A stretch of 64,000 nt of DNA from an uncultured Paracoccus sp. (GTDB taxonomy: Bacteria; Pseudomonadota; Alphaproteobacteria; Rhodobacterales; Rhodobacteraceae): positions 1 to 64,000 of the forward strand of contig NZ_CALMYP010000040.1 of the NCBI RefSeq assembly GCF_937873615.1, given 5' to 3'. The position numbers and the translations under genes were made by a program. Below, piece after piece: positions 37,393 to 45,278 of the stretch (the first letter of the stretch is position 1; the number at the start of each line of letters is the position of its first letter). The notes under the pieces are model-generated. The model ran no database searches and had not been told where the DNA came from. It was given only the letters and a program-made list of their open reading frames with translations.

Positions 37393-37535
37393 ATGCGGAC
37401 CTTTATCAGCAGGGTTTTGCCTCGGTTATCCGAAAGGCTTCGGCGGGGCAAGAACGGCGCGGCGGTTGCTCTTACCAAGGCGACGCGTCCGCATTACGCT
37501 GGCCGCCACGAGCAGCACTGGCCGCGAGGGCATCC

Positions 37536-38501
37536 ATGACCGACCAAGCGCAATTCTCAGAGGGCTTCACGCCGCAACACGATGTCGCGGTGATCGTCGC
37601 CTGCGACGCCAATTACCTGCCCTATGCCGCCGTGGCCGCGCTGCAACTGGCGCGGGCGGGGCGCGATTACGATGTGCTGATAGGCGGCCCCGAAGCCTTG
37701 TCCCTGCCCGCTGTGCTGCGAGAAGCCGGGATCGGTCATGTCGCGGCGGTGGATACGGCGATCCTTGATGCGCTGCCCACCGATGCGCGCCGCTCCATCG
37801 CCACCTATATGGAACTATTCTTCGCCAGCGCCCTGCGCGGGGTCTATCGCCGGATCCTGGTGCTCGACAGCGATGTGGTGTTTGAGCGCGGCGATCCGGG
37901 GCGGCTGCTTAGCGCCGGGATGCTGGGCCATGCCGTCGCGGCGGTGCGCGACAACCGGCAATGGCGCAGCCCGAGGAAACTGGTGCGCGAATTCAAGCAG
38001 CTTGGCCGCCCTGCCGCCCCCTATTTCAACGCCGGCGTGGTGATGATCGACACCGAAAGCTGGGCCGAAGCCGGCTGGTCCGAGAAGGCGCAGGCCTTCG
38101 CCCGCGATCATCTGGCGGGGCTGGGCCGCGATCAGGCGCTGATGAACGGGATGCTCTATGGCGACTGGGCCGAGATCAGCCCCTTGTGGAACTGGCAGTT
38201 CACCTGGTCCTCGGCGCATCTGATATCGATGGCGGACCCGTGCCTCGTCCATTTCATCGGTCCGCACAAACCCTGGCTGGACAGCGCCGAGACCCGCGTC
38301 CCCCTGCGCCTGCGCGAGGGTTACGCCCGCATCCTGCCCGCCCATTTCCCCGAGGCCCCGAGGGCTGCGGCCCTCGACCGCCGCCACTGGCCGGCGCGGG
38401 GGGACTTGCGCAAGAGCCTTGCCAAGCAATGGATGGCAGCCGGGCCGATGCTGGATTATCTGGGTCGTTTCCCGGATGAATATACGCTGCTGAACCCCTG
38501 A
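37536..38501 (+). CDS. Glycosyltransferase family 8 protein
   Basis: Cytosolic GT8-type retaining glycosyltransferase of 321 aa, related to LPS galactosyl/glucosyltransferases. The nucleotide-sugar fold starts VAVIVACDANYLPYAAVA; the metal-binding DxD is in ILVLDSDVVFERG near 110; YFNAGVVMID, GRDQALMNGM and HFIGPHKPW are family blocks. The product is probably an LPS core or surface glycan linkage, but donor and acceptor are unknown. It converges with the next glycosyltransferase, with only 1 bp between stops. Confidence 0.85.
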   Translation: MTDQAQFSEGFTPQHDVAVIVACDANYLPYAAVAALQLARAGRDYDVLIGGPEALSLPAVLREAGIGHVAAVDTAILDALPTDARRSIATYMELFFASALRGVYRRILVLDSDVVFERGDPGRLLSAGMLGHAVAAVRDNRQWRSPRKLVREFKQLGRPAAPYFNAGVVMIDTESWAEAGWSEKAQAFARDHLAGLGRDQALMNGMLYGDWAEISPLWNWQFTWSSAHLISMADPCLVHFIGPHKPWLDSAETRVPLRLREGYARILPAHFPEAPRAAALDRRHWPARGDLRKSLAKQWMAAGPMLDYLGRFPDEYTLLNP

Positions 38502-38502
38502 A

Positions 38503-39300
38503 TCAGCGCCACTTGTCGGCGATCCATGTCGCCGGCAGGTAGAAATGGCGCAGATGCTTCGACAGGCTCTCGCGCCGCCGCCCGTCGAAGGTCGCTTTCA
38601 GGTGATCGCCGGGCGTGCGCACCGGGTCGGATTTCGACCATTGCCCCAGAACCGCATCGTCGGGGTTCAGGTGGCCGGCGAAGATCACCACCTTGGTGCC
38701 CTTGGGGATCCTCGGCGGGCGGATATAGTTCAGCGGGAAGGGCGGGATGCAGTTCAGCCGGAAATGGCTGACCCAGCCCTTCGGCCAGAATTTCACCCCG
38801 CCGGGCGCGTTATGGGTGACGAAGCGCTGCTCGTAGCGGTACTTGTCCGCCGCGCCCTGCGGATCGGCGCGAAAGACTTCCTGCATCGGCTTCAGCTTGC
38901 CCACCTGCATCCGGTAGATCGAGGTCTGGGCCATGCGCTCGAAAGGCGTGTTCGGGTTCTTCGCGGTGATCGTATCCGAGGGATCGCCATAGTCGAAGAA
39001 ACCGTCGATATTACCGGTGATGATGATGTCCAGATCCATGAACAGCACCGTGCCGGTGATATCGCCCAGATCCCCCCAAAGCTGCGATTTCGGCCATTTG
39101 CCCGGCGTGTTCTTCGGCATGACGAAATCGGGTTCCGGCAGCGGCCGCACGACGATATCGGGGTTCAGGCCGGTCCCGTCATCGGTGAAACAGATGACCC
39201 GGAAAGGCGGCGTGATATTGCGCGCCACCATATTGAAGAAGCGGTTCACATATTCGGGGCCGTATTTCACCCCCCACTTGATGCAGATGATCTGTTTCAT
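38503..39300 (-). CDS. Putative glycosyltransferase
   Basis: Cytosolic protein of 265 aa resembling GT-A fold transferases. The nucleotide-binding N-terminal part reads KQIICIKWGVKYGPEYVNRFF. A DxD-type motif lies in LFMDLDIIITGNIDGFF, and HFRLNCIPPFPLNYIRPPRIP follows. The start at 39300 is placed at KQIICIKWG where the domain begins; an in-frame upstream ATG adds 12 residues of doubtful value. It is divergent from rpsD. Together with the GT8 gene it forms a two-gene glycan island between proS and rpsD. Substrates are unknown. Confidence 0.72.
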   Translation of the reverse strand: MKQIICIKWGVKYGPEYVNRFFNMVARNITPPFRVICFTDDGTGLNPDIVVRPLPEPDFVMPKNTPGKWPKSQLWGDLGDITGTVLFMDLDIIITGNIDGFFDYGDPSDTITAKNPNTPFERMAQTSIYRMQVGKLKPMQEVFRADPQGAADKYRYEQRFVTHNAPGGVKFWPKGWVSHFRLNCIPPFPLNYIRPPRIPKGTKVVIFAGHLNPDDAVLGQWSKSDPVRTPGDHLKATFDGRRRESLSKHLRHFYLPATWIADKWR

Positions 39301-39342
39301 GCCTGCCTTTCTGCCGTTCTTTCGGCAATGCAGCAAGTGCTG

Positions 39343-39370
39343 TTGACTCTCGCCCCCGGCCAGCTATAAG
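39343..39370 (+). promoter_or_regulatory. Promoter of rpsD
   Basis: TTGACT at 39343-39348 (5 of 6) and TATAAG at 39365-39370 (5 of 6) with 16-bp spacing, the best promoter-like pair I found. The transcript would have a 5' UTR of about 90 nt containing the GNRA-type hairpin CCCC-GCAA-GGGG at 39395-39406. Confidence 0.7.
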
Positions 39371-39468
39371 CGCCGCTTCATTGGTGTTGGTGGACCCCGC
39401 AAGGGGAAGCCTGTCGGGGGAAACCCAAAGGACAACGCCCTTTTGAAACTGACAAAAGGAGATCAGCC

Positions 39469-40089
39469 GTGACCAAACGCACGTCTGCCAAGTACAAGAT
39501 CGACCGCCGCATGGGCGAAAACATCTGGGGCCGCGCCAAGTCGCCGGTCAACCGCCGCGAATACGGCCCCGGCCAGCACGGTCAGCGCCGCAAGAACAAG
39601 CTGTCGGATTTCGGCACTCAGCTGCGCGCCAAGCAGAAGCTGAAGGGCTATTACGGCGACCTGACCGAGAAGCAGTTCCGCCGCATCTACGCGGAAGCCG
39701 AGCGCGTCAAGGGCGACACCGGTGAAAACCTGGTCGGTCTGCTGGAGCGCCGTCTGGACGCCGTCGTCTATCGCGCGAAGTTCGTGCCGACCATCTTCGC
39801 CGCCCGCCAGTTCGTGAACCACGGCCATGTGACCGTGAACGGCAAGCGCGTGAACATCGCTTCCTACCGCGTCAAGGAAGGCGACGTGATCGCCGTCCGC
39901 GACCGCTCGAAGCAGCTGGCCATCGTTCTGGAAGCCGTGCAACTGGCCGAGCGCGACGTGCCGGATTACCTGGATGTCGACACCAGCAAGCTGACCGCGA
40001 CCTTCGTGCGCACCCCGGCGCTTGGCGACGTGCCCTATGCCGTCGTGATGGAGCCGAACCTGGTCGTCGAATATTACGCGAAGAACTGA
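39469..40089 (+). CDS. rpsD: 30S ribosomal protein S4
   Basis: Primary 16S rRNA-binding protein S4 of 206 aa, which nucleates 30S assembly. [31 protein letters not shown] at the N-terminus and the S4 RNA-binding domain ([38 protein letters not shown] split over about 85-125) are diagnostic. Start is GTG 39469 with AAAAGGAGAT just upstream. It stands alone with its own promoter and terminator, as is usual for alphaproteobacterial rpsD. Confidence 0.98.
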   Translation: MTKRTSAKYKIDRRMGENIWGRAKSPVNRREYGPGQHGQRRKNKLSDFGTQLRAKQKLKGYYGDLTEKQFRRIYAEAERVKGDTGENLVGLLERRLDAVVYRAKFVPTIFAARQFVNHGHVTVNGKRVNIASYRVKEGDVIAVRDRSKQLAIVLEAVQLAERDVPDYLDVDTSKLTATFVRTPALGDVPYAVVMEPNLVVEYYAKN

Positions 40090-40113
40090 TCCTTTTCGCG
40101 TCAGGAATTTCAG

Positions 40114-40140
40114 GGGCCGTCCTTCGGGGCGGCCCTTTTT
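40114..40140 (+). terminator. Intrinsic terminator of rpsD
   Basis: 9-bp stem GGGCCGTCC/GGGCGGCCC (40114-40122/40127-40135, one G-T pair) closed by a UUCG tetraloop and followed by five T (40136-40140). It abuts the stop codon of the convergent 73-aa gene. Confidence 0.93.
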
Positions 40141-40361
40141 CATTGCCGGCTGAGCAGTTCCAGATCGGACGCCTCGACTTCGTGGACAAGACCCACGCCC
40201 TCGACATCGATCAGCACCCCGGCTTCGAGATGCCCCCAATCGTCGCGGGAAAACTCCCGTGAGAAACTGCCGTCATCAAGGCAAATCACGACAATGCCCC
40301 GGCGACCGGCCCAAAGCAGGCGGTCGCCGGGGCGAATTTCAGTGCCGTCGGGATAGCGCAT
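40140..40361 (-). CDS. Small conserved-looking hypothetical protein
   Basis: 73-aa acidic protein I do not recognise by name. It begins MRYPDGTEIRPGDRLLWAG, with a glycine/hydrophobic beta pattern (RGIVVICLDDG) suggestive of a small SH3/KOW-like barrel, and ends ASDLELLSRQ. No signal peptide or membrane segment. It follows the helicase gene by 29 bp on the same strand and is probably the last gene of the TPR-helicase unit. Its stop overlaps the rpsD terminator. Function unknown. Confidence 0.6.
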   Translation of the reverse strand: MRYPDGTEIRPGDRLLWAGRRGIVVICLDDGSFSREFSRDDWGHLEAGVLIDVEGVGLVHEVEASDLELLSRQ

Positions 40362-40390
40362 GACGAGCCTTCGCTTCGCCGCGCATCGCC

Positions 40391-43282
40391 TCAGTCCTTC
40401 TTGATCAGACCGGCAAGAGCTGCCGCGAAGGGGTTGTCCGGGTCGATGGGCTTTTCGGCGCGCGGCGGGCGGGCCGAGTAGTTCTTGGCCCGGTCGCCCC
40501 GGTCATCCTTGCCGCGCGGCTTGCCCTTCCCGGGCTTGCCACCCTTGAAGTCGGGCTTCCTGCCGCGCGGGCGGCCACCCTCGCCGCCTTCGGCGCGCTG
40601 CCCGCCATCCTGACGCTGCCCGCCGCCGTGACGGCGGTTGCCGCCCTGCTGCTGGCGCGGGCCGCGCGGTTTCGGGGACCAGCGGAAGGTATAGAAGACC
40701 TCGACCTCGGGCGCGGCTTCCTCGGTCGCTTCGACCGCGTCGCCTTCGGCCGGGGTCTCGCCCGCCGCAGCGGCGGCCTCGGCCTCGGCCTTCTTCTTCT
40801 CGGCCTGCTCGGCTTCCCACTTGGCGCGGGTTTCGGCGGCAAGGACCGATTCCTCCTCGGTCAGCGGGTGTTCGTGATCGACCTCGACCGGGGCTTCGGG
40901 GGCAGGCGCGGTTTCGGCCTTGGCCTTCGGACGCTCGCCCTTCTCGGCGGCATAGCCGAGGCCCTCCATCAGGTTGGCGAACTGTTCGAGCGTCATGCCG
41001 GTGATCGAGAGCATGTCGGCATTGGCCTCGAAACCCGCGCGGGTGTCCTGCGTGCGCAGCATGTCGGCCAGACGTTCCAGCATGTCGATGCGGATCGCGC
41101 GCTCGCCCGCCGGGCGATAGCCGGACAGCGTATAGACCCGCACCGGCACGTCCTTGATATTCGGGATCGTCACCAGACCGGGCGGCGGGCTTTCGGGGAA
41201 TTCGGCCAGCCCGTCCCAGAGGCCCGACAACACAAGGCGCAGCCGCGTCGGCGCGGGCTTCAACAGCGCCGGCATGAAGATGGTGAACTGACCGAAGCGG
41301 ACGCCATGCTTGCGCAGCAGCCCGCGCGCATCCTGATCCAGATCCTTGACCTCGCCCGCGACATCCTCGCGCCGGATGATGCCAAGGTTTTCAACCAGCC
41401 GGAAGGCAAAGCCGCGCGCCAGACCGGTCAGCGCCTCGTCATTCTGCATGGCCAGAAGCGGCTCGAACAGGGTCGCCAGCTTGCGGTCGATGAAATGCTG
41501 CAAGCGGCGCTGCACCTTCTCGGCGATCTCGGGGCCGGCTTCCTCGTCGACGAAGGCCTCGACCCCGGGTTTAAGCAGGTCGCCGCCCTTGACCAGCTTG
41601 CCGATGGCGGCATTGCCCCACATCAGCCCGCCCTGCTCGGTGAAATCCAGCTCGGTATCGGGCGCGTTATAGAAACGATCCGCGCGCAGATGGAATTCGG
41701 GCTTGAGCGCCTCATAGGCGGCACGGTTCAGCATCCGCGCCTCGTCGGGATTCTGGGTCTGATCGGCCCGGAAGCGGAACCCTTCCAGCCGACCGGCGAA
41801 TTCGCCTTCGACGCTGACTTCACCCTTGTCGTTCACCTCGGCCACGAGGGTCTCCTTCTGCTTGAGCCGGCGCATAAGCACAGAGGTGCGCCGGTCCACA
41901 AATCGTTGCGTGAGCGCCGCGTGCAGCGCATCTGACAGGCGGTCTTCTACCGTGCGCGTCGCCTCGCGCCAATACGATTCGTCCTCGACCCAGCCAGAGC
42001 GTTGCGCGACATAAGTCCATGTGCGGATGAATGCCAACCGCTTCGACAGCGCGTCGATGTCGCCTTCGGTCCGGTCGATGCGTTCGATCGCCCGCGACAG
42101 CCAGTCGCCGGGGATGGTGCCTTCCTGCAGAAAGGTGAAGATGCGCAAGAGCAGGCTGGTATGTTCCGCCGGCGAAATGGACCGGAAATCCGGGATCCGG
42201 CAGGCATCCCAGAGCAGCCGCACATCCGGCGCGGTGGTCACACGGTCGCGGATTTCGGGCATCTCGCGCAGGGTCTTCAACGCGGCGAGGTCGTCGGCCT
42301 CGCGGCCCCTGGTCAGCCATTCGCTGTCGGGCGCGGCTTCAAGGCTCTGGATCAGCCGGTCCATGGTGCCGAATTCCAGCCGCGGGTTGCGCCAGATCAG
42401 GCGACTGATCGGGGCGAAACGGTGGTTCTCGATGGCGTCGATCAGGCCTTCGTCCAGCGGCGATGCCTCGCCCGTCACGCCGAAGGTGCCCGGCTCGGTA
42501 TGGCGGCCGGCGCGACCGGCGATCTGGCCCATTTCATGCGGGAACAGCGGACGCAGCCGGCGGCCATCGAATTTCACCGTCGAGAAGAAGGCGACATGCC
42601 GGATATCGAGGTTAAGCCCCATGCCGATGGCATCGGTGGCGACCAGATGATCGACTTCGCCGGACTGATACATCTCGACCTGGGCATTGCGGGTGCGCGG
42701 CGAAAGCGCCCCCATGACCACGGCGGCCCCGCCTTTCTGACGACGCAGAAGTTCGGCAATCGCATAGACATCGTCGACCGAAAACCCGACGATGGCGGAA
42801 CGCGAGGGCATCCGGCTGATCTTCTTCGATCCGGCCCAGCTGAGCGTCGAGAAGCGGTCCCGGCGCATGAACTGCACCTTGTCGACCAGTGCGGCAATGG
42901 CAGGCCGCATGGTGTCGGAACCCAGAAGCAGGGTCTCGTGCAGCCCGCGCGCGCGCAGCAGCCGGTCGGTGAAGACATGGCCGCGCTGCGGATCGGCGCA
43001 AAGCTGGATCTCGTCGAGGGCGACGAAATCGGCGGCGACCTCGGGCATGGCCTCGGTGGTGGCGACCCAATATTGGGCGCGGGGCGGCACGATGCGCTCC
43101 TCGCCCGTGACCAGTGCCACGACGGACGGCCCACGCGCCTTGACGATGCGGTCATAGACCTCTCGCGCCAAGAGGCGAAGCGGCAGACCGATGACGCCCG
43201 AGCGATGGGCCAGCATCCGCTCGATGGCGTAATGGGTCTTGCCGGTATTGGTCGGGCCCAGCACGGCCGTAATGCGTGACAT
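40391..43282 (-). CDS. SUV3-like RNA helicase
   Basis: 963-aa DExH-type helicase related to mitochondrial SUV3 (degradosome helicase) and alphaproteobacterial MgpS. Motif I is GPTNTGKTH at 9-17; motif II is DEIQ at 90-93; the second RecA domain has AIGMGLNLDIRHV and QIAGRAGRH. A SUV3 C-terminal domain and a long charged tail follow. From about 790 the tail is Glu/Ala-rich, then Arg/Gly/Lys/Gln-rich (GGGQRQDGGQRAEGGEGG and similar), a probable disordered RNA-binding extension that mitochondrial SUV3 lacks at this length. The preceding TPR gene is 21 bp upstream on the same strand. Confidence 0.88.
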   Translation of the reverse strand: MSRITAVLGPTNTGKTHYAIERMLAHRSGVIGLPLRLLAREVYDRIVKARGPSVVALVTGEERIVPPRAQYWVATTEAMPEVAADFVALDEIQLCADPQRGHVFTDRLLRARGLHETLLLGSDTMRPAIAALVDKVQFMRRDRFSTLSWAGSKKISRMPSRSAIVGFSVDDVYAIAELLRRQKGGAAVVMGALSPRTRNAQVEMYQSGEVDHLVATDAIGMGLNLDIRHVAFFSTVKFDGRRLRPLFPHEMGQIAGRAGRHTEPGTFGVTGEASPLDEGLIDAIENHRFAPISRLIWRNPRLEFGTMDRLIQSLEAAPDSEWLTRGREADDLAALKTLREMPEIRDRVTTAPDVRLLWDACRIPDFRSISPAEHTSLLLRIFTFLQEGTIPGDWLSRAIERIDRTEGDIDALSKRLAFIRTWTYVAQRSGWVEDESYWREATRTVEDRLSDALHAALTQRFVDRRTSVLMRRLKQKETLVAEVNDKGEVSVEGEFAGRLEGFRFRADQTQNPDEARMLNRAAYEALKPEFHLRADRFYNAPDTELDFTEQGGLMWGNAAIGKLVKGGDLLKPGVEAFVDEEAGPEIAEKVQRRLQHFIDRKLATLFEPLLAMQNDEALTGLARGFAFRLVENLGIIRREDVAGEVKDLDQDARGLLRKHGVRFGQFTIFMPALLKPAPTRLRLVLSGLWDGLAEFPESPPPGLVTIPNIKDVPVRVYTLSGYRPAGERAIRIDMLERLADMLRTQDTRAGFEANADMLSITGMTLEQFANLMEGLGYAAEKGERPKAKAETAPAPEAPVEVDHEHPLTEEESVLAAETRAKWEAEQAEKKKAEAEAAAAAGETPAEGDAVEATEEAAPEVEVFYTFRWSPKPRGPRQQQGGNRRHGGGQRQDGGQRAEGGEGGRPRGRKPDFKGGKPGKGKPRGKDDRGDRAKNYSARPPRAEKPIDPDNPFAAALAGLIKKD

Positions 43283-43303
43283 GGCTGCCCCTTGTTGCCG
43301 CGC

Positions 43304-43858
43304 CTAGATGTCGGTGCCGGTATCGGCCGCGTCAAGGCGGGCGGCGGCGTCGATGGCATCCTGCTGATGGGGGTTGATGTCCAGGCTGAGGCGCAGCGCC
43401 TCAGCGGCGCGGGCATTGTCGCCCAGTTCCTCCAGCATGGTGCCAAGCTGGGTAAGGGCAAGATACTGCTTCGGCTCCAGTTCCAGCGCCATCGACAGAT
43501 CTGCCGCCGCCGGCCCGTAATTACCGTTCAGCCAATAGGCCAGACCGCGCAGCTGATAGCCCATGGCGTGATCCGGCGCGTGATCGACAAGCGCGGTCAG
43601 ATGGCCGATGGCGCTCGGGTAATCGCCTTCGTCCAGCGCACTTTCGCCGCGCATCTGGATCAGGTTCAGCGGCTCTGAGCCGGTATCTTCCCAAGCGGTC
43701 AGGATCTCGGTCTCGGCCTCGACCCAGGCCTCGCCCTCGGTCTGGGCGAGCGCCGCGAAAAGCGCGGGGTCGGGCGGTGCGGCAATCGCTTGCGCCGGAC
43801 CGAATGCAATGGCAAATGCCGTGACGGTATATTGGAAAATGCGGGCGCGCCTGTTCAT
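43304..43858 (-). CDS. TPR-repeat protein
   Basis: 184-aa exported protein with a likely signal peptide ending near residue 28 (AFAIAFGPAQAIA). About three tetratricopeptide repeats follow: ALDEGDYPSAIGHLTALVDHAPDHA, then a repeat with YWLNGNYGPAAADLSMALELEP and one with LEELGDNARAAEALRLSLDINP. It is a generic scaffold/adaptor. It lies 21 bp upstream of the helicase and probably heads that operon, yet would be periplasmic, so a shared role is not obvious. Confidence 0.8.
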   Translation of the reverse strand: MNRRARIFQYTVTAFAIAFGPAQAIAAPPDPALFAALAQTEGEAWVEAETEILTAWEDTGSEPLNLIQMRGESALDEGDYPSAIGHLTALVDHAPDHAMGYQLRGLAYWLNGNYGPAAADLSMALELEPKQYLALTQLGTMLEELGDNARAAEALRLSLDINPHQQDAIDAAARLDAADTGTDI

Positions 43859-43914
43859 ATAGGCATTGTAACCCGACAGGCTGGCCCCCGCCAGTCAAGC
43901 TTATGGAGGAATTC

Positions 43915-44202
43915 ATGTCCGAGGTGATCAATGCCGCCGTGGCCGCGCTGAGCGAGAAGATCAGCAGCTTTGCCGATGGCACCGCGAAATTCGTGATCGA
44001 TGGCGAGGGCGCAATCGTCATGGACGCGGACGGCGTGCGCGCCGGCGATGACGAGGCCGATGTCACCCTGACCGCCAGCCGCGAGACCTTCGAGGGCATG
44101 TTGAACGGCGACGTCAACCCGACCATGGCCTTCATGACCGGCAAGTTGAAGGTCGACGGCAATATGGGGCTGGCGATGAAGCTCGGCTCGGCCCTGTCCT
44201 GA
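43915..44202 (+). CDS. SCP2 sterol-binding domain protein
   Basis: Single-domain protein of 95 aa of the SCP2 (sterol carrier) family, expected to bind lipids or acyl-CoA. The pattern AKFVIDGEGAIVMDADGV followed by DVTLTASRETFEGMLNGDVNPTMAFMTGKLKVDGNMGLAMKL (noted in two parts, 35-60 and 60-90) is diagnostic. Start ATG 43915 is chosen because GGAGGA lies at 43905-43910, inside an alternative ATG 43903 reading. It is divergent from the TPR gene and followed 52 bp later by a hydrolase. Confidence 0.87.
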   Translation: MSEVINAAVAALSEKISSFADGTAKFVIDGEGAIVMDADGVRAGDDEADVTLTASRETFEGMLNGDVNPTMAFMTGKLKVDGNMGLAMKLGSALS

Positions 44203-44254
44203 GCATTCGCGTCACCTTATCGTCCGTATTTTAGCCAGTTTGAGCGGTCATTCG

Positions 44255-45229
44255 ATGGATCTGTCCCCGGCCCCGTTTCATCAGCTTCCCGAGTCGCAGG
44301 AACTCCCTGCCGAGGCCTTCTGGCTTCGCAGCGACGACGACCTGCGGCTGCGGCTGGCGCTGTGGCGGGCGGAGGCGCCGGTCGAAACCGTGCTGCTGTT
44401 TCCCGGTCGCACCGAATATGTCGAGAAATACGCCCCGGTGGCGCAGATCCTGACCGGGCTGGGGATCAATGTCCTGTCCATCGACTGGCGCGGGCAGGGC
44501 ATGTCCGACCGCTTGCAGGACAACCCCCGCCCCGGCCATATCGGGGATTTCTCGCAATACCAGCTTGATGTCGTGGCCCTGATCGAGGCTGCGGCGGCGC
44601 TGAACCTGACAGAGCCTTGGCATCTTCTGGCGCATTCCATGGGCGGTGCCATCGGGCTGGCCGCGCTGATGAACGGGTTGCCGGTCCGGACCGCGACATT
44701 CTCGGCCCCGATGTGGGGCATCAATCACGCACCCATGCCGCGCGCTGCCGCCCTGGCGCTGTCGAAGATTGCCAGCAAGCTGGGTCGTGGCGGCAATCCC
44801 GCGATCGGCACCGGCGGCAATGGTGCCTATCTGCTGGACGAGCCGTTCCAGAACAACCTGCTGACCGGCAATGCCGATGCCTGGGCCCGTCAGGTGCGAG
44901 AGGCCGCCGCCTGGCCGGAGCTGACGCTTGGCGGGGCCAGCTATCGCTGGGTCGGCGCCGCGCTTGAGGAATGCCGCAGGCTGGCGGCGGAACCGGCGCC
45001 GGATGTGCCGATGCTGGTCACGCTCGGCTCGAAGGAACTGGTCGTCTCGGCCCCGGCGATCCGCACCCGTGCCGCCGGCTGGCCGGCGGGCCGGCTTCTG
45101 GAACTCGATGGCGGCCATCACGAGGTGATGTTCGAAACCCCGGAATTGCAGGCGCAATTCTACGATGCCTTCCTGAACCTGATCCGCCCCGGCCAGCCCG
45201 ACCGGCAACAGGTCGCCGCCGGGGGTTGA
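44255..45229 (+). CDS. pldB: Alpha/beta hydrolase, lysophospholipase L2-like
   Basis: Protein of 324 aa with the alpha/beta hydrolase fold of the monoacylglycerol lipase/PldB group. The strand preceding the oxyanion hole is VLLFPGRTEYVEKY, GHGxS-type WRGQGMSDR follows, the nucleophile elbow is AHSMGG with Ser128, and the late GGHHEVMFE supplies the histidine. It may hydrolyse lysophospholipids or monoglycerides. ATG 44255 is preferred over TTG 44240. It lies 52 bp after the SCP2-domain lipid binder, a suggestive but unproven pairing. Confidence 0.83.
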   Translation: MDLSPAPFHQLPESQELPAEAFWLRSDDDLRLRLALWRAEAPVETVLLFPGRTEYVEKYAPVAQILTGLGINVLSIDWRGQGMSDRLQDNPRPGHIGDFSQYQLDVVALIEAAAALNLTEPWHLLAHSMGGAIGLAALMNGLPVRTATFSAPMWGINHAPMPRAAALALSKIASKLGRGGNPAIGTGGNGAYLLDEPFQNNLLTGNADAWARQVREAAAWPELTLGGASYRWVGAALEECRRLAAEPAPDVPMLVTLGSKELVVSAPAIRTRAAGWPAGRLLELDGGHHEVMFETPELQAQFYDAFLNLIRPGQPDRQQVAAGG

Positions 45230-45278
45230 ACCGGGGCGCGGCAGCCTGCACATCTGGGGCAACAGAAAGGAACCCCCG

